A DNA stretch of 64,000 nucleotides, from the NCBI GenBank assembly GCA_031253995.1, contig JAIRVG010000093.1, forward strand, positions 108,161 through 172,160, given 5' to 3'. Within the stretch, counting starts at the first letter, position 1, and each line of letters begins with the position of its first letter. A program made the position numbers and the translations under genes. This document shows positions 8,776 through 14,746 of the stretch, piece by piece. Source of the stretch: Paucimonas sp. GTDB taxonomy: Bacteria > Pseudomonadota > Gammaproteobacteria > Pseudomonadales > Pseudomonadaceae. The notes under the pieces are model-generated. The model saw only the letters and a program-made list of their open reading frames with translations, was not told the origin of the DNA and did not search any database.

Positions 8776-9069
8776 ATGACGACATCTCGACCGGTCAGCC
8801 ATCTTTCCTTCGTGCGCGCCAGCGCGGGCCGTTCCGCCGAGCTGGGCGAGCGTCTGCAACAACTGCGCGAGCCTGCCCGCATGACCCCGGGTTGCCTCGG
8901 CTTCAGCCTGCAACGTTCCACGTCCGACGGCGATCTCTGGCTGCTCAGCAGCCAGTGGCAGGATCAATCCGCGATGAACGACTATTTCAACTCGCCGAGC
9001 CTGCACCTGTTCGGTGAGCTGGTGCAGGCGCGGGTGCTGGACAGCCTCGACCTGCACACCTTCAGCTAG
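8776..9069 (+). CDS. antibiotic-biosynthesis-monooxygenase-fold protein (putative quinol monooxygenase)
   Basis: A 97-residue protein of the dimeric alpha/beta ABM fold. It has the family pattern of a beta strand (SHLSFVRASAG), a helix ending in EPARMTPGCLGFSLQRS, and a strand-helix SQWQDQSAMNDYFNSP. ABM-fold proteins include quinol monooxygenases and cofactor-free oxygenases, and many are detoxifiers of reactive quinones or aldehydes. Activity cannot be fixed from sequence. An AAGGAG ribosome-binding site precedes the ATG. It is divergent from the AraC-type regulator, which is the likely controller. The next gene on the same strand begins 38 bp later. Confidence 0.8.
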   Translation: MTTSRPVSHLSFVRASAGRSAELGERLQQLREPARMTPGCLGFSLQRSTSDGDLWLLSSQWQDQSAMNDYFNSPSLHLFGELVQARVLDSLDLHTFS

Positions 9070-9107
9070 AATGGCGGCCTTTTTCGCAATCACCGGGTTT
9101 GACGACA

Positions 9108-9338
9108 ATGGCGCGCAGGGTATTCGTAGGGTTTGAAGCAGTCGCGGCGATGGTGCCGACCGAAGGTGGTTACCATGCCGCGATCGCGGTAAAGGGCCTG
9201 GGTGCCGTGGGTGCACCGACCTTCCACAAGGTGCTGGATGGCCGGGTCTTCAAGACCGCCGTGGCCGCCGATGAAGCGGCCAGTGCCGAGCTTGAGCGCC
9301 TGCAAGGCGTCAGTGCCGACGCCGAACTGGTCTGGTGA
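9108..9338 (+). CDS. small hypothetical protein
   Basis: A 76-residue open frame starting MARRVFVGFEAVAAMVPTEG; an in-frame TTG at 9099 is an alternative start. It has no signal peptide or membrane segment. The composition is rich in Ala, Val and Gly, with a repeated GLGAVGAPTFHKV region and a C-terminal helix (AADEAASAELERLQG). I do not recognise a family. It lies 38 bp after the ABM-fold gene on the same strand and ends exactly where the convergent flavin reductase gene ends (9338/9339), an arrangement that supports a real gene. Codon use is like its neighbours. Confidence 0.6.
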   Translation: MARRVFVGFEAVAAMVPTEGGYHAAIAVKGLGAVGAPTFHKVLDGRVFKTAVAADEAASAELERLQGVSADAELVW

Positions 9339-9944
9339 TCAGGCCTGCGGGCGAGCCATCTTGAACAGTTCGCCCAGCTCGAAGTAATCCGCCGGTCCGC
9401 CGCCCCGCAGGATCGGCCGGGCGGCGGCGGTATCGTAGATACCGTCCTTGAGCAGATGCTCGGCGATATGCACCGCCACCACCTCCCCCAGGATCAGCCA
9501 GCTCGGCACCAACTGCTGGTCGGCGCGCTGCAGCTGGATGATCTGGCTCACCTTGCACTCGAACGACACCGGGCTTTCCTGCACCCGCGGCACCGCGATC
9601 ACCCGCGACGGCGCCGGGGTCAGCTGGCTCAGGGCGAACTCGTCGACTTCCGGCGGTACTGGCGCGCAACTCTGGTTCATCGCCTCGGCCAGTGGCCGGG
9701 TTGCCAGGTTCCAGGTGAATTCGCCGGTCTGCTCGATGTTGTTCAGGCTGTCTTTGCGCCCGACGCTGCAGAAGCCGACGATCGGCGGAATGTAGTTGAA
9801 GGCGTTGAAGAAACTGTAGGGCGCGAGGTTCAGGCGACCCTGGGCATCCTGGGAAGAGATCCAGCCGATCGGGCGCGGGCCGACGATGGCGTTGAACGGA
9901 TCATGGGGCAGGCCGTGGCCTTGTGCGGGTTCGTAGTAGTACAT
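9339..9944 (-). CDS. flavin reductase-like / FMN-binding split-barrel protein
   Basis: A 201-residue protein of the flavin reductase-like domain family (flavoredoxin type), which binds FMN in a dimeric split barrel. Visible landmarks are NAIVGPRPIGWISSQDAQG (about residues 18-36), NLAPYSFFNAFNYIPPIVGF (about 39-58) and DSLNNIEQTGEFTWNLA (about 64-80), the usual order in this family. It probably reduces flavins or uses bound FMN in electron transfer, but the partner is unknown. Its start at 9944 is preceded by a divergent promoter-like gap. It is convergent with the small hypothetical gene. Confidence 0.85.
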   Translation of the reverse strand: MYYYEPAQGHGLPHDPFNAIVGPRPIGWISSQDAQGRLNLAPYSFFNAFNYIPPIVGFCSVGRKDSLNNIEQTGEFTWNLATRPLAEAMNQSCAPVPPEVDEFALSQLTPAPSRVIAVPRVQESPVSFECKVSQIIQLQRADQQLVPSWLILGEVVAVHIAEHLLKDGIYDTAAARPILRGGGPADYFELGELFKMARPQA

Positions 9945-10012
9945 CGAGCGGGCCTTGGGACGGGAATACGGAGCGTCCTAGTGTGCCAAGAGTACGGGCC
10001 CCTGAAAATGAT

Positions 10013-10036
10013 TAAGCCCGGCCGGAGCCGGGCTGT
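10013..10036 (-). terminator. Rho-independent terminator of the repeat-protein gene
   Basis: Perfect stem AGCCCGGC (10015-10022) / GCCGGGCT (10027-10034) with a CGGA loop. On the minus strand it is followed by a T-rich stretch (TTAATCATTTTC), and it lies 20 bp after the stop of the FDRTG repeat gene. Confidence 0.7.
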
Positions 10037-10056
10037 GGAAGGTGATGCTTCAGGTC

Positions 10057-10422
10057 TTAGCTGAAGCGGTGGGCCTGGGTGCGGTCGAAGCCGTCGGCTG
10101 CGAATTTGGCGCCGCCGGTACGATCGAAGCCGTCTTCGGCGAATTTGGCGCCGCCAGTGCGATCGAAACCATCTTCGGCGAATTTGGCGCCGCCGGTGCG
10201 ATCGAAGCCGTCTTCAGCGAATTTGGAGCCGCCGGTGCGATCAAAGCCGTCTTCGGCGAATTTGGCACCGCCGGTGCGATCGAAGCCATCTTCGGCGACG
10301 GCGGCTGCCTGGGCTTGCGGGTGGTTGAAGTTGTGGCTGCCGGTGCGGTCGAAACCGTCGGCGGCGAAGGCGTTGGCGGTCAGGATCGAGAAGGCCAGGG
10401 TCAGGATCAGTTTGCTTTTCAT
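10057..10422 (-). CDS. secreted tandem-repeat protein with DGFDRTG motifs
   Basis: A 121-residue protein with a clean signal peptide (MKSKLILTLAFSILTANAFA). The mature part is almost entirely repeats: seven copies of (A/E)DGFDRTG. Copies two to six are spaced exactly 13 residues apart as EDGFDRTGG(A/S)KFA, the first is followed by a longer linker (SHNFNHPQAQAAAV), and the last is ADGFDRTQAHRFS. There is no Cys and no membrane segment after the signal peptide, so a soluble periplasmic or secreted location is likely. Proteins of this look occur in Pseudomonas, but I know no function. The repeats carry alternating acidic (E, D) and basic (R, K) residues. It has its own terminator and an AT-rich upstream region. 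Confidence 0.75.
   Translation of the reverse strand: MKSKLILTLAFSILTANAFAADGFDRTGSHNFNHPQAQAAAVAEDGFDRTGGAKFAEDGFDRTGGSKFAEDGFDRTGGAKFAEDGFDRTGGAKFAEDGFDRTGGAKFAADGFDRTQAHRFS
10102..10296 (-). repeat. five 39-bp coding tandem repeats
   Basis: Units beginning GAATTT occur at 10102, 10141, 10180, 10219 and 10258 (plus-strand reading), exactly 39 bp apart and differing at only a few positions per unit. They encode the 13-residue EDGFDRTGGAKFA repeat. The near-identity at DNA level points to recent expansion, so copy number may vary between strains. Confidence 0.9.
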
Positions 10423-10667
10423 GGTCGTTGCTCCGGGGTAGTGAGTAGGTGGTTGCTTGTTTCTATGGGTTTAATGCTACGCCGATTAATTTGATTAAAA
10501 AGCGCAAAAAATCGCCTATAAGAATCAGTTAAATCGATGTGTTTGGGTGCGAGCGATCAGGTGTAGCGCTGAAATGGCTCTAGGGCGGGGGTTGTGTTAG
10601 CGGAGGGGAAGCGGGGATTTCTCTGATGCAGGAAGGGAGGTTTTGCGTTTTTCCGTGACAGGTTCGC
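10423..10667. other. AT-rich intergenic region
   Basis: 245 bp between two minus-strand genes. The part at 10465-10540 is markedly AT-rich for this genome (ATTAATTTGATTAAAA and similar) and probably contains the repeat-protein promoter. No gene, tRNA or repeat is seen. Confidence 0.4.
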
Positions 10668-11147
10668 TCAGAGGGGGGAGTAGCCGGATTTCAAATTATG
10701 GGCATCCGTGTAGTGGCGCGTCTGGAAATCCAGTACGGAGGAAAACAGCCGGCTGGCATCCTCGTCCACGCCCCAGGACTGGGCCAGCTTGTCTTTCGTA
10801 TGCGCCGCAGTCTGCCGCCATGAGCCGATCGTGCTCAGCTGCTTTTCCCAAAGTTGCACGAATTGCTTGAGCACGCCTGCGTCGTGGTCATCAAGGCATG
10901 GGTAACGACGTAAACGGTCCATCAGGTAGAGCAGGCGGCGCTTGCGCAAAAACGGGACCGCAGGATCTTTCAACCGCTCCTGGACTCTAGCCTGGGCATG
11001 GCCGGTATCGAACCAGACCGACTTGGCAAAGCAGGCGAACACACCCTCGTCCACCTTGTGCAGAGGCGTCTTGCTGACTTTCACCAACACCTGGTCAAGC
11101 GCGTCCTGCTCGCCAGCTTTGGTTCTAGAGGGGGTAACCAGACTCAT
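10668..11147 (-). CDS. hypothetical partner of nucleotidyltransferase-like gene
   Basis: A 159-residue soluble, charged protein with no signal peptide or membrane helix. Its first 23 bases overlap the end of the upstream nucleotidyltransferase-like gene, and no ribosome-binding site precedes the ATG. It is therefore probably made by translational coupling, which usually means the products work together. It contains a very basic segment (FLRKRRLLYLMDRLRRYP) and a helical C-terminal half ending GYSPL. I recognise no family. Overlapping two-gene units with a nucleotidyltransferase are often toxin-antitoxin or defence modules; that role is inference only. Base composition is lower in GC than in flanking genes. 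Confidence 0.6.
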   Translation of the reverse strand: MSLVTPSRTKAGEQDALDQVLVKVSKTPLHKVDEGVFACFAKSVWFDTGHAQARVQERLKDPAVPFLRKRRLLYLMDRLRRYPCLDDHDAGVLKQFVQLWEKQLSTIGSWRQTAAHTKDKLAQSWGVDEDASRLFSSVLDFQTRHYTDAHNLKSGYSPL

Positions 11148-11724
11148 CGAGGATCAGTCTCAGATAGCTCAGTGTTGTCGACTTGTCGCAGGGACAGTAG
11201 TCGATTGCTTGCCTTGCAAGCATATCAAGTCTTTTCAGGTCGACGTTCCTCTCTCTGATAAGCGTGCTTATGTCGTGATGATCACGATCAGTGAAGCGAC
11301 CCAGTTTGGTAATGATCAGATCAACAGGATCTACCACGAATACCTGAAATTGCGCGCCTTCCTGGAAGGGCGTGAGAGGAATGGCCCGTTCGCTGAAGTC
11401 TTCGTGAATGGGACAGAGCGATGTGTTGAACCGGGTGTCGAACTGGACCTGCATATCTCGACCGTTCAGCTCATAGTCTTCCGGGATCCCGTCGAGCAGT
11501 GCAATGACATCCTCTCGATTCACTCCTGCGGCTATCTCCAGTTCCGCATCGATATCAGCACTGCCCCGCGCATTGGTCAGCATGTGCAAGGCACAGCCGC
11601 CAAAAACGTAGGCTTTGAAAGCACCTGCGGATTTCCCCTCCAGCAATGGCAGAACGCGTTCGAACAGACGGAGGACCGCGAGGGTGAGGGGCGTCTCGAA
11701 GTAGTTTGATTTACGGGGTGTCAT
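11125..11724 (-). CDS. nucleotidyltransferase-like protein (AbiEii/DUF6036-type fold)
   Basis: A 199-residue protein with a minimal nucleotidyltransferase signature: FGGCALHMLTNARGSADIDAEL at about residues 42-63 (GG...A, then S-x-D-I-D), followed by a later VVDPVDLIITKLGRFTDRDHHDI (about 143-165), the pattern of AbiEii/MenT/DUF6036 proteins in which the D-x-D pair binds metal. The ATG at 11724 is used because a GAGG ribosome-binding site lies upstream. It overlaps the next gene by 23 bp. A terminator separates it from kgtP, so the pair is its own transcription unit. Composition is less GC-rich than core genes, which suggests acquisition. Exact family assignment needs a profile search. Confidence 0.65.
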   Translation of the reverse strand: MTPRKSNYFETPLTLAVLRLFERVLPLLEGKSAGAFKAYVFGGCALHMLTNARGSADIDAELEIAAGVNREDVIALLDGIPEDYELNGRDMQVQFDTRFNTSLCPIHEDFSERAIPLTPFQEGAQFQVFVVDPVDLIITKLGRFTDRDHHDISTLIRERNVDLKRLDMLARQAIDYCPCDKSTTLSYLRLILDESGYPL

Positions 11725-11751
11725 GGAGGCCTCGGTTATTGAGCAACCAAA

Positions 11752-11783
11752 CAAAAAGCCCCGGACCTTTCGATCCGGGGCTT
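11752..11783 (-). terminator. Rho-independent terminator of kgtP
   Basis: Strong hairpin AAGCCCCGGA / TCCGGGGCTT followed on the minus strand by TTTTTGTTTGG. It is placed 29 bp after the kgtP stop and isolates kgtP from the downstream nucleotidyltransferase pair. Confidence 0.85.
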
Positions 11784-11811
11784 GGTCATGTTGCAGCTCA
11801 TCGACTGACGA

Positions 11812-13137
11812 TCAGTCAGTCACGATCCGCGAATGCTTCTGCGTGTCCTTCATGAACACATAAACCAGCAGCGAAATGGCGATACAACCGGTGACGTACC
11901 AGTAGTAGCCGGTCTCCATGCCGTTGCTCTTGAACCACAGCGCCACATACTCGGCGGTGCCGCCGAAGATCGACACGGTCAGCGCGTACGGCAGGCCCAC
12001 GCCCAGGGCGCGGATCTCGGTGGGGAACAGCTCGGCTTTCACCACGGCGTTGATCGAGGTGTAGCCGCTGACGATGATCAGCGCCGCCATGATCAGGAAG
12101 AACGCGCCCCACCAGCTCTGTACGGTGTGCAGGGTGGACAGGATCGGTACGGTGAAGATCGTCCCCAGCACGCCGAAGGCGATCAGGATCGGACGCCGGC
12201 CGATCTTGTCGGACAGGCCGCCGATCACCGGCTGCAGGCACATGAACAGGAACAGGGTGGCCGCCGAGATCATGGTCGAGTCGCTGATGCTCATGCCCAC
12301 GGTGTTGACCAGGTATTTCTGCATGTAGGTGGTGTAGGTGTAGAAGGCCAGGGTGCCGCCCATGGTCAGGCCGACCACGGTGGCGAGTTCCTTCGGATGG
12401 CGCAGCAGGGTGCGCATCAGGCTTTCCTTGGCCTTGGGCTTTTCCTTTTTGGTGAAGGACTCGGTTTCTTCCATGCCGCGGCGCAGGTACAGGGCGACCA
12501 CCGCACACAGCGCGCCGATCACGAACGGCACGCGCCAGCCCCAGGCGTACAGCTGCTCGGTGGTGAGGGTCTGTTGCAGGATGATCAGTACCGCCAGGGC
12601 GATGAGCTGGCCGGAAATCAGGGTGACGTACTGGAAGCTGGAGAAGAAGCCACGACGCTCCTTGGTCGCCATCTCGCTGAGGTAGGTGGCCGAGGTGCCG
12701 TATTCACCGCCCACCGACAGGCCCTGCATCAGACGGGCGATGACCAGCAGGATCGGCGCGGCGACGCCGATGGTCTCGTAGCCCGGGGTCAGGGCGATGA
12801 CCAGGGAACCGAAGCACATCAGCAGGACCGAGGCCATCAGCGCGGCCTTGCGTCCCTTGCGGTCGGCGTAGAGGCCCATCAGCCAGCCGCCGATCGGGCG
12901 CATGAGGAAGCCCACGGCGAAGATCGCGGCGGTGTTGAGCAGTTGCGCGGTGGTGTCGCCGGCCGGGAAGAAGGCCTTGGCGAAGTACAGGGAGAACGCG
13001 GCGTAGACGTACCAGTCGTACCACTCGACCATGTTGCCGACGGATCCGCTGAAGATCGACTTGAGGCGACTGCGGGTGGTTTTTTCCGGTGCGGACGTGG
13101 TGGCCGCCCCGGCAGGCAGGGTGGAAGTGTTATCCAT
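11812..13137 (-). CDS. kgtP: 2-oxoglutarate (alpha-ketoglutarate) permease, MFS
   Basis: A 441-residue symporter of the metabolite:H+ branch of the major facilitator superfamily, in the inner membrane. It is highly similar along its length to E. coli KgtP as I recall it: NMVEWYDWYVYAAFSLYFAK, FLMRPIGGWLMGLYADRKGR (motif A region), RLMQGLSVGGEYGTSATYLSE and TYTTYMQKYLVNT. It imports 2-oxoglutarate and related dicarboxylates. Upstream lie a sigma-54 promoter and paired palindromes, and next to them the DctD-type activator gene. That matches the P. aeruginosa MifSR/PA5530 logic, in which an RpoN-dependent activator turns on the 2-oxoglutarate transporter. A Crc/Hfq motif sits just before the start. 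Confidence 0.88.
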   Translation of the reverse strand: MDNTSTLPAGAATTSAPEKTTRSRLKSIFSGSVGNMVEWYDWYVYAAFSLYFAKAFFPAGDTTAQLLNTAAIFAVGFLMRPIGGWLMGLYADRKGRKAALMASVLLMCFGSLVIALTPGYETIGVAAPILLVIARLMQGLSVGGEYGTSATYLSEMATKERRGFFSSFQYVTLISGQLIALAVLIILQQTLTTEQLYAWGWRVPFVIGALCAVVALYLRRGMEETESFTKKEKPKAKESLMRTLLRHPKELATVVGLTMGGTLAFYTYTTYMQKYLVNTVGMSISDSTMISAATLFLFMCLQPVIGGLSDKIGRRPILIAFGVLGTIFTVPILSTLHTVQSWWGAFFLIMAALIIVSGYTSINAVVKAELFPTEIRALGVGLPYALTVSIFGGTAEYVALWFKSNGMETGYYWYVTGCIAISLLVYVFMKDTQKHSRIVTD

Positions 13138-13154
13138 TGGACGGAACCTTCATG

Positions 13155-13162
13155 TTGTTTTT
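13155..13162 (-). promoter_or_regulatory. candidate Crc/Hfq target in the kgtP leader
   Basis: The minus strand reads AAAAACAA here, which fits the AANAANAA target of Hfq/Crc. It lies about 18 nt before the kgtP ATG, within the predicted leader. Translation would be repressed when a preferred carbon source is present. Confidence 0.5.
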
Positions 13163-13198
13163 GTGGTGGCGCGGTGGAGCGCGGCCTGCGAGGGCTAT

Positions 13199-13214
13199 AG
13201 CAGGAGGTGTGCCA
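13199..13214 (-). promoter_or_regulatory. sigma-54 promoter of kgtP
   Basis: The minus strand reads TGGCACACCTCCTGCT: GG and GC elements separated by exactly 10 bases, against the consensus TGGCAC-N5-TTGCW. The predicted transcription start is near 13188, giving a leader of about 50 nt before the kgtP ATG at 13137. The neighbouring dctD product carries GAFTGA, the sigma-54 contact loop. Confidence 0.75.
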
Positions 13215-13234
13215 GGGGAACCGGTGTGCCCCCG

Positions 13235-13323
13235 ATCGCTGGCAAGCCAGCTCCCACAGGTCCTGTGTCAGGCCCGTATTCCGCGGCTTGCAGGTACCCT
13301 GTGGGAGCTGGCTTGCCAGCGAT
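13235..13323. repeat. REP doublet (REPIN-like)
   Basis: Inverted pair of the Pseudomonas REP core: ATCGCTGGCAAGCCAGCTCC... at 13235-13260 and its complement ending GCTTGCCAGCGAT at 13298-13323. It lies between the sigma-54 promoter and its upstream sites, so the enhancer loop would have to include it. Confidence 0.85.
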
Positions 13324-13360
13324 GAGGCCAGCCCGGACAAAACAATGAAGGGATCAATAA

Positions 13361-13404
13361 GCGGATTTCCGCCTACCAAAAATACGAAGCAAGCGGAAAT
13401 CCGC
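13361..13404 (-). promoter_or_regulatory. paired upstream activator sites for kgtP
   Basis: Two 12-bp near-palindromes, GCGGATTTCCGC (13361-13372) and GCGGAAATCCGC (13393-13404). Their centres are 32 bp apart, three helical turns, and they lie about 160-205 bp upstream of the sigma-54 promoter. That is the usual layout of tandem DctD/NtrC-type enhancer sites. They could also pair as a 12-bp stem after the dctD stop at 13412, but no T-run follows. Confidence 0.6.
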
Positions 13405-13411
13405 TCACCTC

Positions 13412-14746
13412 TCAAGGACGATCGAGAAAGTCCTCCCGCACTAGCCCATGGCGCTGCATCTTCTCGTTCAAGGTCCGCCGCGGCAGTTGCAATTCCTCCA
13501 TCACCGCCTTGATCTCGCCCTTGTGCCGACGCAGCGCAGTGCGCAGGCAATTGGCTTCGAAGGCCTCGGCCTGCGCTGCCAGCGACGAGTCGCTCGCCAC
13601 CTGCGGCGCGGCCGGGTCGCTCAGGCCCATGGCATGCCGCTCGGCAGCATTCGCCAGTTCGCGGACATTGCCCGGCCAGTCCTGCCCGAGCAACTGCCCC
13701 AGGTGCATGACGCTCAGCGGCGGCGCCTGGCGTCCGACCCGTTCGGCGGCGCGCCGGGCGAAATGCTCGAACAGCAAGGGGATGTCCTCGCGCCGCTCCC
13801 GCAGGGGCGGCAAGCGCAGCTCGGCGATATTCAGCCGATACACCAGGTCCTCGCGGAAGCGCCCGGCCCGGGCCTCTTCCAGCAGGTCCGGCTTGGTCGC
13901 GGCGACGATGCGCAGGTCCACGGCGATGCTCTGGTTGGCGCCGAGGCGCTCCAGCTTCTGCTCCTGGATCACCCGCAGCAGCTTGGCCTGCTGGGCCAGC
14001 GGCAGGCTCTCGATCTCGTCGAGGAACACCGTGCCGCCGTTGGCGTATTCCAGCTTGCCGATGCGCTTGCCCTGGGCCCCGGTGAAGGCGCCGCTCTCAT
14101 GGCCGAACAGCTCGGCCTCGAACAGATGCTCGGGAATCGCCGCGCAATTGAGGGCGACAAAGGGCTTGGCCGCGCGCGGGCCGAAGTCGTGCAGGCAGCG
14201 GGCGACCTGCTCCTTGCCACTGCCGGTCTCGCCACGGATCAGCACGTTGACCGGCAGGCCCGCCAGCTCCAGCACCTGGCGGCGCAACTGCTGCATGCCC
14301 TGGGTCATGCCGAGCAGGGCGGTTTCGAGACGGCTCTTGAGGTCGGCCTGCTCGTGCAGGCGACGGTTCTCCAGGACCAGCCGGCGTTTCTCCAGGGCGC
14401 GGCACAGGCTGCCCATCAGGTCGTCCGGGCTGAATGGCTTTTCCAGGAAGTCGTAGGCGCCGTTGCGCATCGCCTCCACCGCCATCGGCACATCGCCGTG
14501 GCCGGTGAGCAGGATCACCGGCAGGTCGGCATCGCGGGCCTGCAATTCGGCCAGAAAGTGCAGGCCATCCATGCCCGGCATGCGCACGTCGCTGAGGATG
14601 ACGCCGGCAAAGTGCTCCGGCAGCACAGCCAGGCACTCCTCGGCACGGCTGAACAGCTGCACCTGGAAGCCCGACAGGCCCAGCCACTGCTCGACCGCCG
14701 TGCGGATGCTGGCTTCATCGTCGACGACAATCACCGAATTCAACAT
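13412..14746 (-). CDS. dctD: sigma-54-dependent response regulator, DctD/MifR type
   Basis: A 444-residue NtrC-class activator. The receiver domain has acidic residues D9/D10 and phosphoacceptor D53 in VILSDVRMPGMDG. The central AAA+ domain has Walker A GETGSGKE and the sigma-54 contact GAFTGA (about residues 217-222), then GGTVFLDEIESLP. The C-terminal Fis-type helix-turn-helix is LRRHKGEIKAVMEELQLPRR (about 405-425). The ATG at 14746 overlaps the end of the kinase gene by 7 bp, so the two are translationally coupled. It should activate the sigma-54 promoter of the adjacent kgtP. The homologous P. aeruginosa pair is called MifR/MifS; P. putida annotations use DctD/DctB. Confidence 0.88.
   Translation of the reverse strand: MLNSVIVVDDEASIRTAVEQWLGLSGFQVQLFSRAEECLAVLPEHFAGVILSDVRMPGMDGLHFLAELQARDADLPVILLTGHGDVPMAVEAMRNGAYDFLEKPFSPDDLMGSLCRALEKRRLVLENRRLHEQADLKSRLETALLGMTQGMQQLRRQVLELAGLPVNVLIRGETGSGKEQVARCLHDFGPRAAKPFVALNCAAIPEHLFEAELFGHESGAFTGAQGKRIGKLEYANGGTVFLDEIESLPLAQQAKLLRVIQEQKLERLGANQSIAVDLRIVAATKPDLLEEARAGRFREDLVYRLNIAELRLPPLRERREDIPLLFEHFARRAAERVGRQAPPLSVMHLGQLLGQDWPGNVRELANAAERHAMGLSDPAAPQVASDSSLAAQAEAFEANCLRTALRRHKGEIKAVMEELQLPRRTLNEKMQRHGLVREDFLDRP

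Noticed and set aside
10102..10296. CRISPR-like regular repeats
   Set aside because: Units are contiguous, without spacers, in frame and code for a protein repeat.
13361..13404. Inverted repeat as the dctD terminator
   Set aside because: Not excluded, but each half is itself a palindrome, spacing is 32 bp and no T-run follows, so a regulator site is preferred.
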